DNA of 64,000 bases, taken from contig CM057841.1 of NCBI GenBank assembly GCA_030068075.1, positions 5,155,565 through 5,219,564 on the forward strand, given 5' to 3'. The notes below the pieces were generated by a model, which was given only the letters and a program-made list of their open reading frames with translations, made no database searches and had not been told where the DNA came from. Positions 55,651-64,000 of the stretch are shown here, piece by piece. The stretch's first letter is position 1. The number at the start of each line of letters is the position of its first letter. The position numbers and the translations under genes were made by a program. The DNA is from Paguma larvata (taxonomy: Eukaryota > Chordata > Mammalia > Carnivora > Viverridae).

Positions 55651-55746
55651 CTGGATTTGAGCTGCTTGGCACTGCTCCTTCCACCATCCGCGGCTCCTCT
55701 CCTTGCTCCAATCTCAAGAACACATCGGGGTTGAGGGGTTCCTCTC
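55651..55746 (-). pseudogene. ZIM3: KRAB-B box exon remnant
   Basis: Minus-strand reading gives NPDVFLRLEQGEEPRMVEGA, the KRAB-B signature (family consensus close to KPDVI.KLEQGEEPW.VE), and continues PSSSNPG to a CCAG/gtacat donor. The 5' side is poor: the bases before it lack a pyrimidine tract and the acceptor is not convincing. In this frame the exon has no stop. Its neighbour frame is also open, which is chance. Confidence 0.82.
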
Positions 55747-55784
55747 TTCTCATTCATGACAAACACCACGGAGCTTGATATTGG

Positions 55785-55935
55785 TGAGAGCTGTGTGTGC
55801 TTGCGTGTGTGTTTGCAAATGTGAGTGTGGCTGTTACGTGTGGGTATTTGTGTGTTTCTGTATTCACGTGTGAGTGAGTGGATGTTCCTGTGAATGTGTG
55901 TGTTTATGAGTGTCGCATGTGGGAGTGTGCGTATA
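55785..55935. repeat. degenerate TG-rich repeat
   Basis: About 150 bases of interrupted TG, TGAG and TGTTT units (tgtgtgtgcttgcgtgtgtg). It occupies the place where a KRAB-A exon or its intron would lie. Confidence 0.8.
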
Positions 55936-56154
55936 CACCCCTGTTCAAAGGGTGAATGGGGAAGACCCAGCTTCAAGGATTGACCAGAGCATTCAATCCA
56001 AACACAACAAAGAAATGCTTTTTGTCCTTAGAGGATCAAGCTTTTCAAGAAATCAGGACCAAAGGTTAGGATGGAGGGAGGGGCCCTCCCCCCAGTACAA
56101 TTTAAAAATTTGTGCAGTACGTACACAACACTGAGGCTCCTTAAATTTAGCACA

Positions 56155-56372
56155 TGTGCGGGCTCCTGGTTGACTCAGTCGATAGAGCATCTGACTACGG
56201 CTCAGGTCATGATCTCACAGTTTGTGAGTTTGAGCCCCATGTCAGGCTCTCTGCTGACAGCTCAGAACCTGGAGCCTGCTTCAGATTCTCTGTCTCCCTC
56301 TCTCTCTCTCTGTTCCTTCCCCCACTCTCACTTGGTCTTTCTCTCTAAAAAAGAAACATTAAAAAAATTAAA
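56155..56372 (+). mobile_element. felid SINE
   Basis: Diverged copy (ctcctggttgactcagtcga) abutting an L1 3' end. Confidence 0.9.
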
Positions 56373-56374
56373 AA

Positions 56375-56670
56375 TAAAAAGTCAGAGAAAGACAAATACC
56401 ATATGATTTCACTCATGTAGAATTTAAGAAACAAAAAAAAAAAAAACAAATTAAAAAAGACAAACTAAGAAACAACAGACTCTTAACTATAGGCAACTGT
56501 TTATTACCAGAGGGGAGGTGGTAGGGGTGGGGGGTGGTGATATAGGGAAAGGGGATTAAAAGCATACTTCTTATGATGAGCGCTGAATAATGTACAGAAT
56601 TGGTGAATCACTATATTGTACACTATATAGTTAACACTGTATGTTAACTAAAATGGAGTTAAAAAATAAA
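56375..56670 (+). mobile_element. carnivore L1 3' UTR, sense
   Basis: 'gtcagagaaagacaaatacc' (preceded by the SINE tail), 'caacagactcttaactatag', 'gaatcactatattgtacact' and 'aacactgtatgttaactaaa' form a well preserved young L1 3' end. Confidence 0.92.
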
Positions 56671-56862
56671 TAAATCATTGGTCACTGTCAATTGACTCAA
56701 CCTTCATCTCCTCGCTCCTTCCTGGTGGTCCAGGAGGAGGGACTGAAAATGCCAATCCTCTCATTTCTCTCATCATAGGAAGCTCCGAAGGTTTTAGAAG
56801 CTCTGTGCTGGAAATGGCAATGAAAACAAAGTAAATGTCTCTTATTAAAAAGCACACCTGGG

Positions 56863-56970
56863 ACACCCAGCTGCTTCAGTTGGTGGAGCATGCGACTCTT
56901 GATCTTGGAGATGAGTTCGAGCCCCATGCTGGGTGTAGAGATGACTTAGAAATAAAATATTTCTTTAAAA
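56863..56970 (+). mobile_element. short-form CAN SINE
   Basis: 'cacacctgggacacccagct', 'gagttcgagccccatgctgg' and 'gtgtagagatgacttagaaa'. It lies just beyond the DUXA polyadenylation signal. Confidence 0.88.
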
Positions 56971-57009
56971 TCACAATTATTATGATGATTGAAAAATGAT
57001 ATTAATAAG

Positions 57010-57015
57010 TTTATT
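57010..57015 (-). terminator. DUXA: polyadenylation signal of DUXA
   Basis: AATAAA on the minus strand, about 44 bases after the predicted last stop codon. Its position fits a short 3' UTR. Other AATAAA words in the area belong to SINE tails, so this is a plausible but not proven site. Confidence 0.55.
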
Positions 57016-57058
57016 TTCGTTGTCCTTAAGATCTGCCGAACTCTGGATCCAGGATCGG

Positions 57059-57131
57059 TCAGTAGGGTGTGGGACCACGTATCTGTCTCTGCCTCCGGAA
57101 GTCCTGTTGAGCGTCTCCATCAGGTTCAGCT
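57059..57131 (-). CDS. DUXA: DUXA last coding exon (predicted)
   Basis: The acceptor is convincing (caacttttccag before AGCTGAACC). Joined to the previous exon in the phase that matches human DUXA, it continues SGAEPDGDAQQ and ends in TGA, giving a C-terminus longer than the human one, which ends soon after SGA in my recollection. A second phase through the same DNA is open further (to 56980), so the terminal reading frame is the least certain part of the model. Confidence 0.5.
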
Positions 57132-58521
57132 CTGGAAAAGTTGAAGGTATGTTTAAGAAAACATGTTCCCAAGGCAAGTGAGAGAAATGTAGCATCCAGG
57201 CTGTAGATATCAAACACACTGAACGTCTCTATCTGTCTGTCTTCCTCTTGCCCTGAAGAAATAAGACAGCTGATAGAAAGATTGGGGCCATTTTGTGTAG
57301 TAGCTTCTATGCCTAAGGAGGAAAGAAAAATGGAAGAAGCCAGTCTGTACATTCAAACATGGAAGTAAACTCATTCCCGCCTTCTAATCCAACATGGAAC
57401 TTACTACCTCCTGGGAAAGCCATGCACTAGCCGGCCCCTGACAGAACACACCTAAGGACTGATTTATCCATTAATTCAACCATATCTTCCACAAAAGTTT
57501 ACTGATTGGTTTTTTTTGTACCAGGTATTGGGAAGACATCGATTAAAAAAAAAGAATGTGAATTTTGTTCAAGTAGTCTTCATGCCCAGCACAGAACCCA
57601 GTGTGGGGCTTGAACTCATGACCCTGAGATTAAGACCTGAGCTGAGATCAAGAGTCAGATGCTCAACTGACTGAGCCACCCAGGTGCCCCCCAAATTCGC
57701 ATCCTCTTCAGGTTTTTGGGTTCCAGCTAGAAAAGTGGCCAATGGAAATCCTTTGGGGGACCACCAAGTTGGGAAGAGTCTTCAGGAACTATAACTAATC
57801 CCCTTACTACATGGAGCCTGATAAGACACTTGAGTAGGAGTATCTTCTACCTCCCAAGAGATAGTTGGAGTTGACTCTACCATGTGGAAGGACTGGGCAC
57901 TCAGGAGACTCTGCTCGTGAGCCAAAATGAGAACAACAGGGTAATTACCTTGAACTTCCTCATCTCAGATCCTGTTTCTGGTCTTGTCTCTGTTCTAAGC
58001 TTTCATCGTCAGGTTCTCTTTTTCTCTGGGCATGGAGTCTGGATCTCCGATTTTGAAACCAAATCTAAGTGGGTAAAACATTGAGAATTAAAACAGATGA
58101 TGTCATATAAGCTTCACCATTGCTTTTTTCATAAGGCAAAAGGGAGAGAGAGATGGTTTGTTCTACCCTAATTCCAAAATCACCTACCTTCCACAACAGC
58201 TAGGAAAGTCTATCGAGTCTGAAGATAAAGCCCAACATTCGGAACCTCACACCCAGTACCTCCATGATATCCTTGGAGTCCCCACGATCTCCTCATTACT
58301 GGTGCTGGTTTTTCCCTAAAGTGCCATGCCTGTACTGACACCATTCTCTCTGCCTGGAATTCTCTTCCCATCTTTTTTTTCTTCCTCTCCAAAATGCCTA
58401 TTTTTCATCCATGACCCAGGCTAGTATACTGTCTGTCTAGGGAGATATTTTTCATCCCACAAGACATAATTAATTGTTACCCCTTGCCTCTGCTCATAAG
58501 TTACACACATATATGCACATT

Positions 58522-58556
<35 letters not shown>

Positions 58557-61500
58557 ACATAGCTTTAGAAAAACACATATGTTACACATACACACATTCC
58601 ACAACTACTACTTTTGGTTTTCACAGAGATTGCCAATAGAATAGGCCTGGAGTCCAAAAACCAGGCTTTGGAAAAGTCACATAACACCACAAAAACTTTC
58701 GTGTTCTTCCTGAAGGTATAGACCACTCTGCAGGTGAAGGGTTGTTTGGAGGAACTGCACATATACAACCCTGAGTATGGTTTCTACACCCAAACCATAA
58801 ATCCCTTTCTCCACCTGCCGTGCTTGTGATATCTACGAGAATCAGTGCCCTGTTGATAAAGAGATTTCTCATTATTTCTGCACCTACCAAGATCTGTTTT
58901 TTAAAAATGTTTACTGAGAAAGAGAGAGAAAGGGAGAGAGGGAGAGAGAAAATCCTAAGCAGGTGCCCCTCTGTCAGTGCAGAGCCCTGTGTGGGGATTG
59001 ATCTCACAAACCACAAGATCATGACCTGAGCCAAAATCAAGAGTCAGACACTAAGGCACTCAGATGCTCCACAATATCTTGATTTTAAGGAAAAATCTAT
59101 TCCACTTTGAATTCTGAGGAGAAAACTAGCCCAAAGAATATTGGAATGACTGTATTAGGACATGATGAGCTTCATATTTCACCGCTGACGTCTGTTTTCT
59201 TCTCTCCCAACTCACACTCTCTTTCAGAATCACACCAAACCGTTTACTCAAAAAATCAGTCTTCCTGTTCTATCCATCTTCCCCACAAAATCACCCAGCC
59301 TTCACTGAGGCACTTCCTCTCCCCCCCACCCCTGAGCTTTGGAGTCTCGTGGAAGCTGCCTCTTAGATACCCATTCTAGGTATCTCACCTCCAGCCCCAT
59401 GGAATTCCTTATATTCTTCTAGAACACAATCCTGCTGGATAACACCAAGATCAGCCATTCATCCAAGCTAGACCCACCACGTCTTCTTGGTTGTCTCATC
59501 TCTTTCCCTCTCCATGCCACCCCTGTCCTCCACACCCCATCTATGCATATACTATCAGTCTATGTCCGTGCTGTTTCTTACACAGCACTCATTTCCATGT
59601 CTCAGCCTCCTTGACTTTTCACTGATTGTCAAACGTATTTCCTATCTTCATAGTGGAGTCCATTCTTCACTGGAGGAAGAGGAGCTATTTTAAACTATAA
59701 CTATAGCATGCTTTCTCCTGTCTTAATTCTTTGAGCATGTCTCTACCACCCAAAGGATAAAATATAAACTCTTATAGCAAGCATTTCCAAGTGTCTAATC
59801 CACTTTAAGACCATCGAGCACTGCTCGGTATACAGGAATTTATCAGAGATGGGCCCCATCTCACAGGCTAATGGAAGATGGTGTCCACAAAACTCGAATA
59901 TAACATCTTAATCAACCGGCCACAACTGGTCTAGACTTGAGGCCTCCTTAAGTATATTTATGTCACCCTAGTTCACCAGCCCATAGACAAATTCACAATG
60001 TTCCGGAAGCCACAGGACTGCTCGTAGGAATTTAGTCTGCCACAACTGCTGCCCTTACTAACCTCTCTATTCTGGTCCTCCCTCATGGGACTTCTCTCTG
60101 CTTGGAAGCCTCAGATCAACTTTTCCTCTGTGAAACTATTTCTTTTTTTTTTTTTTTAATAATTTTTTTTTTTTTTAGTATTTATTTTTGAGACAGAGAA
60201 TGAGTGGGGGAGGAGCAGAGAGTCAGAGAGGGAGACACAGAATCCGAAGCAGGTTCCAGGCTCTGAGCTGTCAGCACAGAGCCCAATGTGGGGCTTGAAC
60301 TCACAAACTGAGAGATCATAACCTGAACAAAGTCAGACGCTTAACTGACTGAGCCACCAAGGCACCCCTGTGAAACTATTTCTGACCAGACACATCTGCT
60401 TCCCTGTTTACACCAAACACGTTGTTTCTAGGAGGTAAATTTGTGTGACATTTAACCACACTATCTAAGTTATCAGATTACTGGAAAGAGCACTGGTTTA
60501 TTTTTTTTAATGTTTATTTATTTTTGAGAGAGAAAGAGAACGAGTAAGGGAGAGGCAGAGGGAGAGAGAGAAATCTCAAGCAGGCTCCTCTCTGTCAGCA
60601 CAGAGCCAATGTGGGCTCGATCTCATGACCCAAGCCAAAATCAAAACTCAAATGCTTAACTGTCTGAGCCACCCAGGCACCCAAGGAGCACTGGTTTAAA
60701 TAGGTACACACAGCATGCCACTCTGACATAATTCTATTCCATCTGGATCTTACATTTCTCTGAGTTAAATGTTAAATCTCTAAAGTATACAACATAATTC
60801 CAACCTCATGGGGTAGTTAGAAAGGCTGAAAAATATTATATATGTAAAGACTTTAGGCAAATGCCTGGGTCATATTGCATGTAAAGGAACATTCCGTTAT
60901 TATTCAGGAAAATCTTATTCCTTTGTGTCAGGTGGTATTCAGAAAAAGCATAGGAAAACAGTCCCAGCCCCTTCCTCACTGCCCTCCAAATCCCACTGCA
61001 GCAGTTGCCACCCTGATGCCGAAGTGGAAGAAGCAGAATCTGAAGCAGCAGCTCCGTGTGCCAGAGCAGGAGGGAAGAGACAGGAAATGAGAAAGATGGG
61101 GTCCCATTGGACAACCTGGCCTTCTGGCCAGTGGGAAGCCTGATGACCCCAATCAGCTCTTCACACAGGTCCTCCAAGAATGAAGGGGACCAATGACTCT
61201 ACCATACTGAGTCTCCCACCTCCTCCCCTGGGCAGAGGCCCAATTCAGGGACATCCAGGCCCCAGAGGAGGCCCAAACAGTTGTGGTTGGTTGGGGGAGT
61301 GCACAATGCTGAACCCCCTTCTCCCAGACCAGGCCATGGGAGTCCCTCCAGGGGGAATCTTCCACAAAGAGCAGAGAAACTCTTGAAGCTCAGAAGCTTG
61401 TCTCTTATCAAGAATTCCTGCCTGTCCAAGGATGGACTCCAGGTTATGGAAGACAATCCAGCTGCCCTGTATGCTGACACTTTGCCAAAAAGGGCCAGTG

Positions 61501-63812
61501 TCAATATAAGGACCTCTGTGCCTTCTATCATCCAGGTGTCAACAGACCATCCTGTGAGTCTGTGCCTTCCCATCCAGGCTGGAAGGTGCCTCCTGACCTA
61601 AAAGCCACTTATTCCCCTGTGGCCTTGTGATGGCTACTTTGAAGCTGTTCCACACACCACCATCAGTCAGTGACACCCCCCCCCAGCTGCTGTCTCCTCT
61701 ATTTGGGTCCAGACTTGTATGTCACCACTGGTGCCCAGTGTTTGGTCTTTCCTCTGATCTAGCGTCCCGAGACTTGTCCCCAGGACCCCATCTTTGCTCC
61801 CTTCATCTGCTTCCTGGGTCCTCTTCCCCTTTGCTAGCTGACTGCTGTACAGGAAACCTCTTTGGTGCTGTTGCTTGGGCACCTGTCCACCTGGCCCCCA
61901 GCACTGCCACCAGTTCCTGAGAGCCCTGGAGCAGTTTCCTACCACTCCCTCCTTCCAGCTGCTTGTTTTCAGGCCTTTTTATGTGACACCCTTTGCCCCC
62001 AGTGTTGCCAACTGCTCTACAAAATTCACCTGGTTGTGTGACCTGGGGTTAAATTTGAATGACAGGTGGAATTACCCCTGAAAGGCCATTCTCCTTGCTT
62101 TTGGATTTGATAGTTTTTGTGTGTCAGTAGCACGATCCCCACCACTCCCGTCTGTGATCACTGTGCTTTTAAACTGTGCATCCCCTTGTAGGCTTTCTCA
62201 ATGCGGGTGGCCTCTTGGTGAGGTCCTAATGATAGAGTTGAGCTTTTCTGCCAAAATGAGTGAGGCTCTTGGGGACCTCTAGACTTTCTGCAACATCCCA
62301 ATATGGGAGAATTGTGCACCTTTCCACAAGACTGCTTCCCTGGTCCTCCCCATTCTTCTCCTGGTGTCATTTCTTCTGGGTTTCACACAAGCCTTTGAGG
62401 TGTTCTCTAAAGCCTTTGGTGGGCTACCCTCTCTCCTCTCCAGCCCACTTTACTTAGACTACGTCACCAGACTTTTGGATTGAATTCTGTGACTCTCCAC
62501 CCAGCCAACCTTAGGGTGGAATCTGGACAGTACTGTCGCTTCCTTCAAACTTTCTTCCCCTACATCACTGGCACTGATTGCTTTCTGCAAAAATAACAGT
62601 GGACAGTTCAGCTTTGCACTGGCCCCAAGGAAATGCATCAGGAGTATGGGCAAGGAGGGAAGAGGGCCATTGCATAACTAAGAAAGGATTTTTTTAAACA
62701 TTTTTTAATATTAGTAATAAATGCAGTGAAAATAAAGAAAACAAAAAATAAAACACTGATTACAGCAAGAAAGAACTGAAGGGGGTAAGAGAGCTGGCCC
62801 TAGGGGAACTAGGTGGAGGGGCACCTGGGTGGTTCAGGTGGTTAAGCATCTGATCTTGGTTTAAGCTCAGGTCATGATCTCACGGTTTGTGGGATCAAGG
62901 CCCATGTCAGGCTCCCTGCTGTCTGCAGGGAGCCTGCTTGGGATTCTCTCTCCCTCTCCCCAACTCATGTTCTCTCTCTCTCCCTCTCTCTCTCAATAAA
63001 TAAATAAACCTTAAGAACCTGCCAGATGAAGAGAATAACTTGTGAACGACCCTGGAGTAGGAATATGCCTCACATGTCCTCAGGGCTCCCCGTCTCCTAC
63101 ATCTCTATCCCTAGAAGATGGAGCAAATTCTTTATCACTTACTTGGATTCTTGACTCTGGAATGCCAATTTCTTTAGCAAGTTGCTGTCTGGAATCAAAG
63201 CCAGGATAACGATTGTTCGAAAATGCCTCAATGAGGGCGTGTAATTGCAAGGATGTATAGTTGGTACGACGCCGTCTGTCTTTTCTACCTAGGATAGGTT
63301 TAAGACTGAGGGTCAAGGAACATTTCAGAGGTCAGTTTACATATTCCCAAACAAGGAACCCAAACATGTCCCACACTGTCTCCATCTAATTCTTGCCTCT
63401 TCTTAAGAGGGCCATGCCATGGCTTATTCCAGGCAAAAGGTTCTAGAAGAGACACAGTGTATGGCCACGTTGCTCGTTCTTTCCAGTGGAAAGAAGGTAA
63501 GCAGAGAAAGGTCTCAAAAGGTCCATGAACCATGCAGGAAAGAATTTCCAGGGGCCATATGGGACCCCTTGCTACCAGAAGACCCTGAACAGGAAGCCCT
63601 GAGAGAAAGAACATTCTTCTCCCACTCAGAGTAGTAGTTAGCTCCAGGAAGAGAGGCCCCTGGGTACCCAAGAAACTCTGTTGTGGAAGGACTGGAGCAG
63701 ACTCTTTACTTCGAATCTCCTCTTCAAGGTGATCTTGGTCTTGGCTTGGTTCTAAGTCCTCATTGGGTTCTGATTTTTTCTGGTGCCTAGCCCTTCGATT
63801 CTGAAACCAAAT
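57059..63812 (-). CDS. DUXA: DUXA, double homeobox A, 3' part (5' exons outside window)
   Basis: DUXA is a paired-type double-homeodomain transcription factor acting in early embryos. It binds DNA in the nucleus and lacks the DUX4 activation tail. Five exons are visible, read right to left: 63812-63710, 63288-63143, 58064-57949, 57312-57252 and 57131-57059. They encode the recognition-helix end of homeodomain 1 (IWFQNRRARHQ), a linker, homeodomain 2 (RRRRTNYTS to ESRIQ, then IWFQNRRSRL) and a C-terminal tail. The junctions after ESRIQ (phase 0) and after the linker (phase 1) match the family. The first homeodomain half lies beyond the right edge. Within the 58064-57949 exon the frame reaches TGA after 34 codons, whereas the next exons match human DUXA in another phase. 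The gene may therefore be C-terminally truncated, frameshifted or non-functional. A sequencing error or a different exon end is possible. Confidence 0.88.
57252..57312 (-). CDS. DUXA: DUXA penultimate exon
   Basis: The acceptor ctttcctccttag is strong. In phase 1 the exon reads GIEATTQNGPNLSISCLISS, which lines up with the human stretch containing TQNG. The exon would end at TCAGG before GCAAGA, so the donor dinucleotide is GC. If the donor is not used, translation could run on into the intron, which is open in this phase. Confidence 0.62.
57556..57691 (-). mobile_element. short-form CAN SINE in DUXA intron
   Basis: Antisense to the plus strand, hence sense to DUXA: 'ggggcttgaactcatgaccc', ending tgagccacccaggtgcccc. 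It sits in the 636-base intron between two DUXA exons. Confidence 0.9.
57949..58064 (-). CDS. DUXA: DUXA exon: end of homeodomain 2 and linker, with stop
   Basis: The acceptor ttttacccacttag is followed by IWFQNRRSRLHAQRKREP, the third-helix end of homeodomain 2 with the invariant WFQNRR. The linker DDESLEQRQDQKQDLR then meets TGA at 57960-57962. The exon continues to a good donor (TTCAAG/gtaatt). Beyond the stop, a different phase reads DEEVQ and joins the next exon in the phase matching DUXA, so a small indel just before the TGA is the simplest explanation. Confidence 0.85.
58150..58450 (+). mobile_element. L2 LINE fragment in DUXA intron
   Basis: 'aagataaagcccaacattcg', 'ttccctaaagtgccatgcct' and 'tctgcctggaattctcttcc' are L2 3' phrases in plus orientation. 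Confidence 0.68.
58522..58560. repeat. (CA)n(TA)n microsatellite
   Basis: About 13 CA units followed by a few TA units. A likely polymorphic marker. Confidence 0.9.
58895..59072 (-). mobile_element. felid SINE, diverged
   Basis: Antisense copy with a shortened end (aggcactcagatgctcc), in the large DUXA intron. Confidence 0.85.
59073..59719. other. DUXA intron, unassigned
   Basis: No named repeat or exon. Pyrimidine-rich; plus-strand frames of 68-90 codons have no motif. Confidence 0.45.
59720..60480 (+). mobile_element. L2 LINE fragment, split by SINE
   Basis: 'cccaaaggataaaatataaa', 'gtctaatccactttaagacc', 'ctctctgcttggaagcctca' and 'ctgaccagacacatctgctt' fit an L2 3' region in plus orientation. 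A SINE interrupts it at 60144. Confidence 0.65.
60144..60368 (-). mobile_element. felid SINE with TSD in L2
   Basis: Antisense full-length copy. A perfect direct repeat ctgtgaaactatttct lies at 60128-60143 and 60368-60383. Confidence 0.95.
60501..60682 (-). mobile_element. felid SINE with TSD
   Basis: Antisense, somewhat shortened copy. Direct repeat aa(a/g)gagcactggttta at about 60485-60500 and 60683-60698. Confidence 0.94.
60930..62752 (+). pseudogene. putative processed retrocopy of an unidentified mRNA
   Basis: About 1.8 kb without any named repeat, GC-balanced and mRNA-like. The right part resembles a 3' UTR: it contains 'gtaataaatgcagtgaaaat' and ends in an interrupted A-rich stretch (aaagaaaacaaaaaataaaa). 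The left part has short plus-strand frames of 68-106 codons in shifting phases, consistent with a decayed coding region, but I recognise no protein. No target duplication was found. It lies in the large DUXA intron, antisense to that gene. It could instead be plain intron sequence. Confidence 0.4.
62819..63018 (+). mobile_element. felid SINE near DUXA exon
   Basis: Subtype without the long middle block (ctccctgctgtctgcaggga). Its tail ends about 125 bases from the homeodomain 2 exon, on the intron side. Confidence 0.92.
63143..63288 (-). CDS. DUXA: DUXA exon: first part of homeodomain 2
   Basis: The acceptor ttaaacctatcctag is followed by 48 codons beginning RKDRRRRTNYTSLQLHALIE and ending ESRIQ, then a perfect gtaagt donor. 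This covers the N-terminal arm, helix 1 and helix 2 of a paired-like homeodomain, with the basic RRRR arm and the conserved Leu and Phe core positions. Length and both phases agree with human DUXA. No stop or frameshift is present, and the exon looks under constraint. Confidence 0.93.
63289..63709. other. DUXA: DUXA intron between homeobox exons
   Basis: 421-base intron with gt at 63709-63708 and ag at 63290-63289 (minus strand). A 123-codon minus frame runs through it only because the upstream exon frame happens to stay open. Confidence 0.8.
63710..63812 (-). CDS. DUXA: DUXA exon: end of homeodomain 1 and linker
   Basis: The acceptor tttcttttcctcacttaag is followed by IWFQNRRARHQKKSEPNEDL and an acidic, Gln-rich linker (EPSQDQDHLEEEIR). 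It ends on one base of a split Ser codon before gtaaag. WFQNRR is the invariant helix 3 motif of homeodomain 1. The preceding exon, carrying helices 1 and 2, is not in the window. Confidence 0.92.
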
Positions 63813-64000
63813 CTTAAGTGAGGAAAAGAAAATGAGAGAATTAAGTATGTCTATGTCATCTCAACCCCATCACTGCCCATCTTCAATGGGTGTGATTCTT
63901 ATTAGGTCTAAGCTCACTATTGTTATGGATACCTGTCACATCCGACTAAGTCTTAGGTCAAAGATTGGCATTTAGCATCTTCACAATCTGGCTCCAACAT
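63813..64000. other. DUXA: DUXA intron, runs off window
   Basis: Pyrimidine-rich acceptor side near 63813-63835. No further exon or homeobox text to the right edge. Confidence 0.7.

Larger units (their letters stand above)
52925..55746 (-). pseudogene. ZIM3: ZIM3-like KRAB zinc-finger pseudogene
   Basis: Read right to left, the remains are a KRAB-B exon (55651-55746), a spacer (about 53400-53895) and C2H2 fingers (52925-53340). The spacer contains EEQIWRFQDIEQSLERGV and TNKEILTWQKGIEHD before a stop. The fingers keep phrases such as [21 protein letters not shown] and [19 protein letters not shown], followed by stops and lost Cys/His residues. From memory these resemble human ZIM3 more than other zinc-finger proteins, and the position directly 3' of DUXA on the same strand agrees. 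A SINE splits the spacer exon, and I did not find a KRAB-A exon. Frameshifts and stops make a functional repressor impossible. Another KRAB zinc-finger paralogue is the main alternative. Confidence 0.66.

Noticed and set aside
55446..55976. 176-codon minus-strand frame spanning the KRAB-B remnant
   Set aside because: It uses the wrong phase for the KRAB-B motif and runs through SINE and TG-repeat sequence.
2391..63018. tRNA-like sequences with A- and B-box words
   Set aside because: They are the heads of lysine-tRNA-derived SINEs, followed by the SINE body and A-rich tail, not tRNA genes.
63300..63671. 123-codon minus frame between the DUXA homeobox exons
   Set aside because: It starts at an internal Met in read-through from the upstream exon into the intron. 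Splice sites at both ends explain it as intron.

Overview
The window is mammalian nuclear DNA from a carnivore, very probably a cat (Felidae). About 52 copies of a lysine-tRNA-derived CAN-type SINE, inserted in both orientations, carry the felid form: a tRNA-like head, a middle block ending in 'gagcctggagcctgcttc', a CT-rich stretch, and an AATAAA-bearing A-rich tail. Two fragments end in the L1 3' UTR typical of young carnivore L1s. Older layers are MaLR/MLT1-like LTRs, L1M, L2, MIR, MER5A-like, another hAT-like and a Tigger-like element. Nothing prokaryotic is present. Most open reading frames are chance frames in GC-rich or repeat DNA.

Layout. From 1 to about 50 kb I find no convincing protein-coding gene. 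This part is intergenic: repeats separated by unrecognised sequence, with three CpG-rich islands (about 12.0-12.6, 20.7-21.25 and 39.9-41.1 kb). The last island contains a C-rich minisatellite. From 51.0 to 55.75 kb, on the minus strand, lie the decayed remains of one and probably two KRAB zinc-finger genes. The right-hand one keeps a KRAB-B exon, a spacer and degenerate C2H2 fingers, and resembles ZIM3. A SINE with a target-site duplication splits its coding exon. From 57.06 to 63.81 kb, also on the minus strand, is the 3' part of the double-homeobox gene DUXA: the end of homeodomain 1, all of homeodomain 2 and the C-terminal exons. The 5' exons lie beyond the right edge.

Genes together. In human 19q13.43 I recall ZIM3 lying directly 3' of DUXA, both on the same strand, next to the imprinted PEG3/USP29 cluster. 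The same order and strand appear here, so the window is probably the felid counterpart. Two oddities stand out in DUXA. The exon carrying the end of homeodomain 2 has an in-frame stop 34 codons in, while the downstream exons align to the human C-terminus only in another frame. The donor before the last exon appears to be GC rather than GT. The large DUXA intron holds a roughly 1.8 kb repeat-free, mRNA-like block that may be a processed retrocopy.

All calls come from reading the sequence and from memory of protein families. No alignment or database search was run. Repeat boundaries are good to roughly 5-20 bases.
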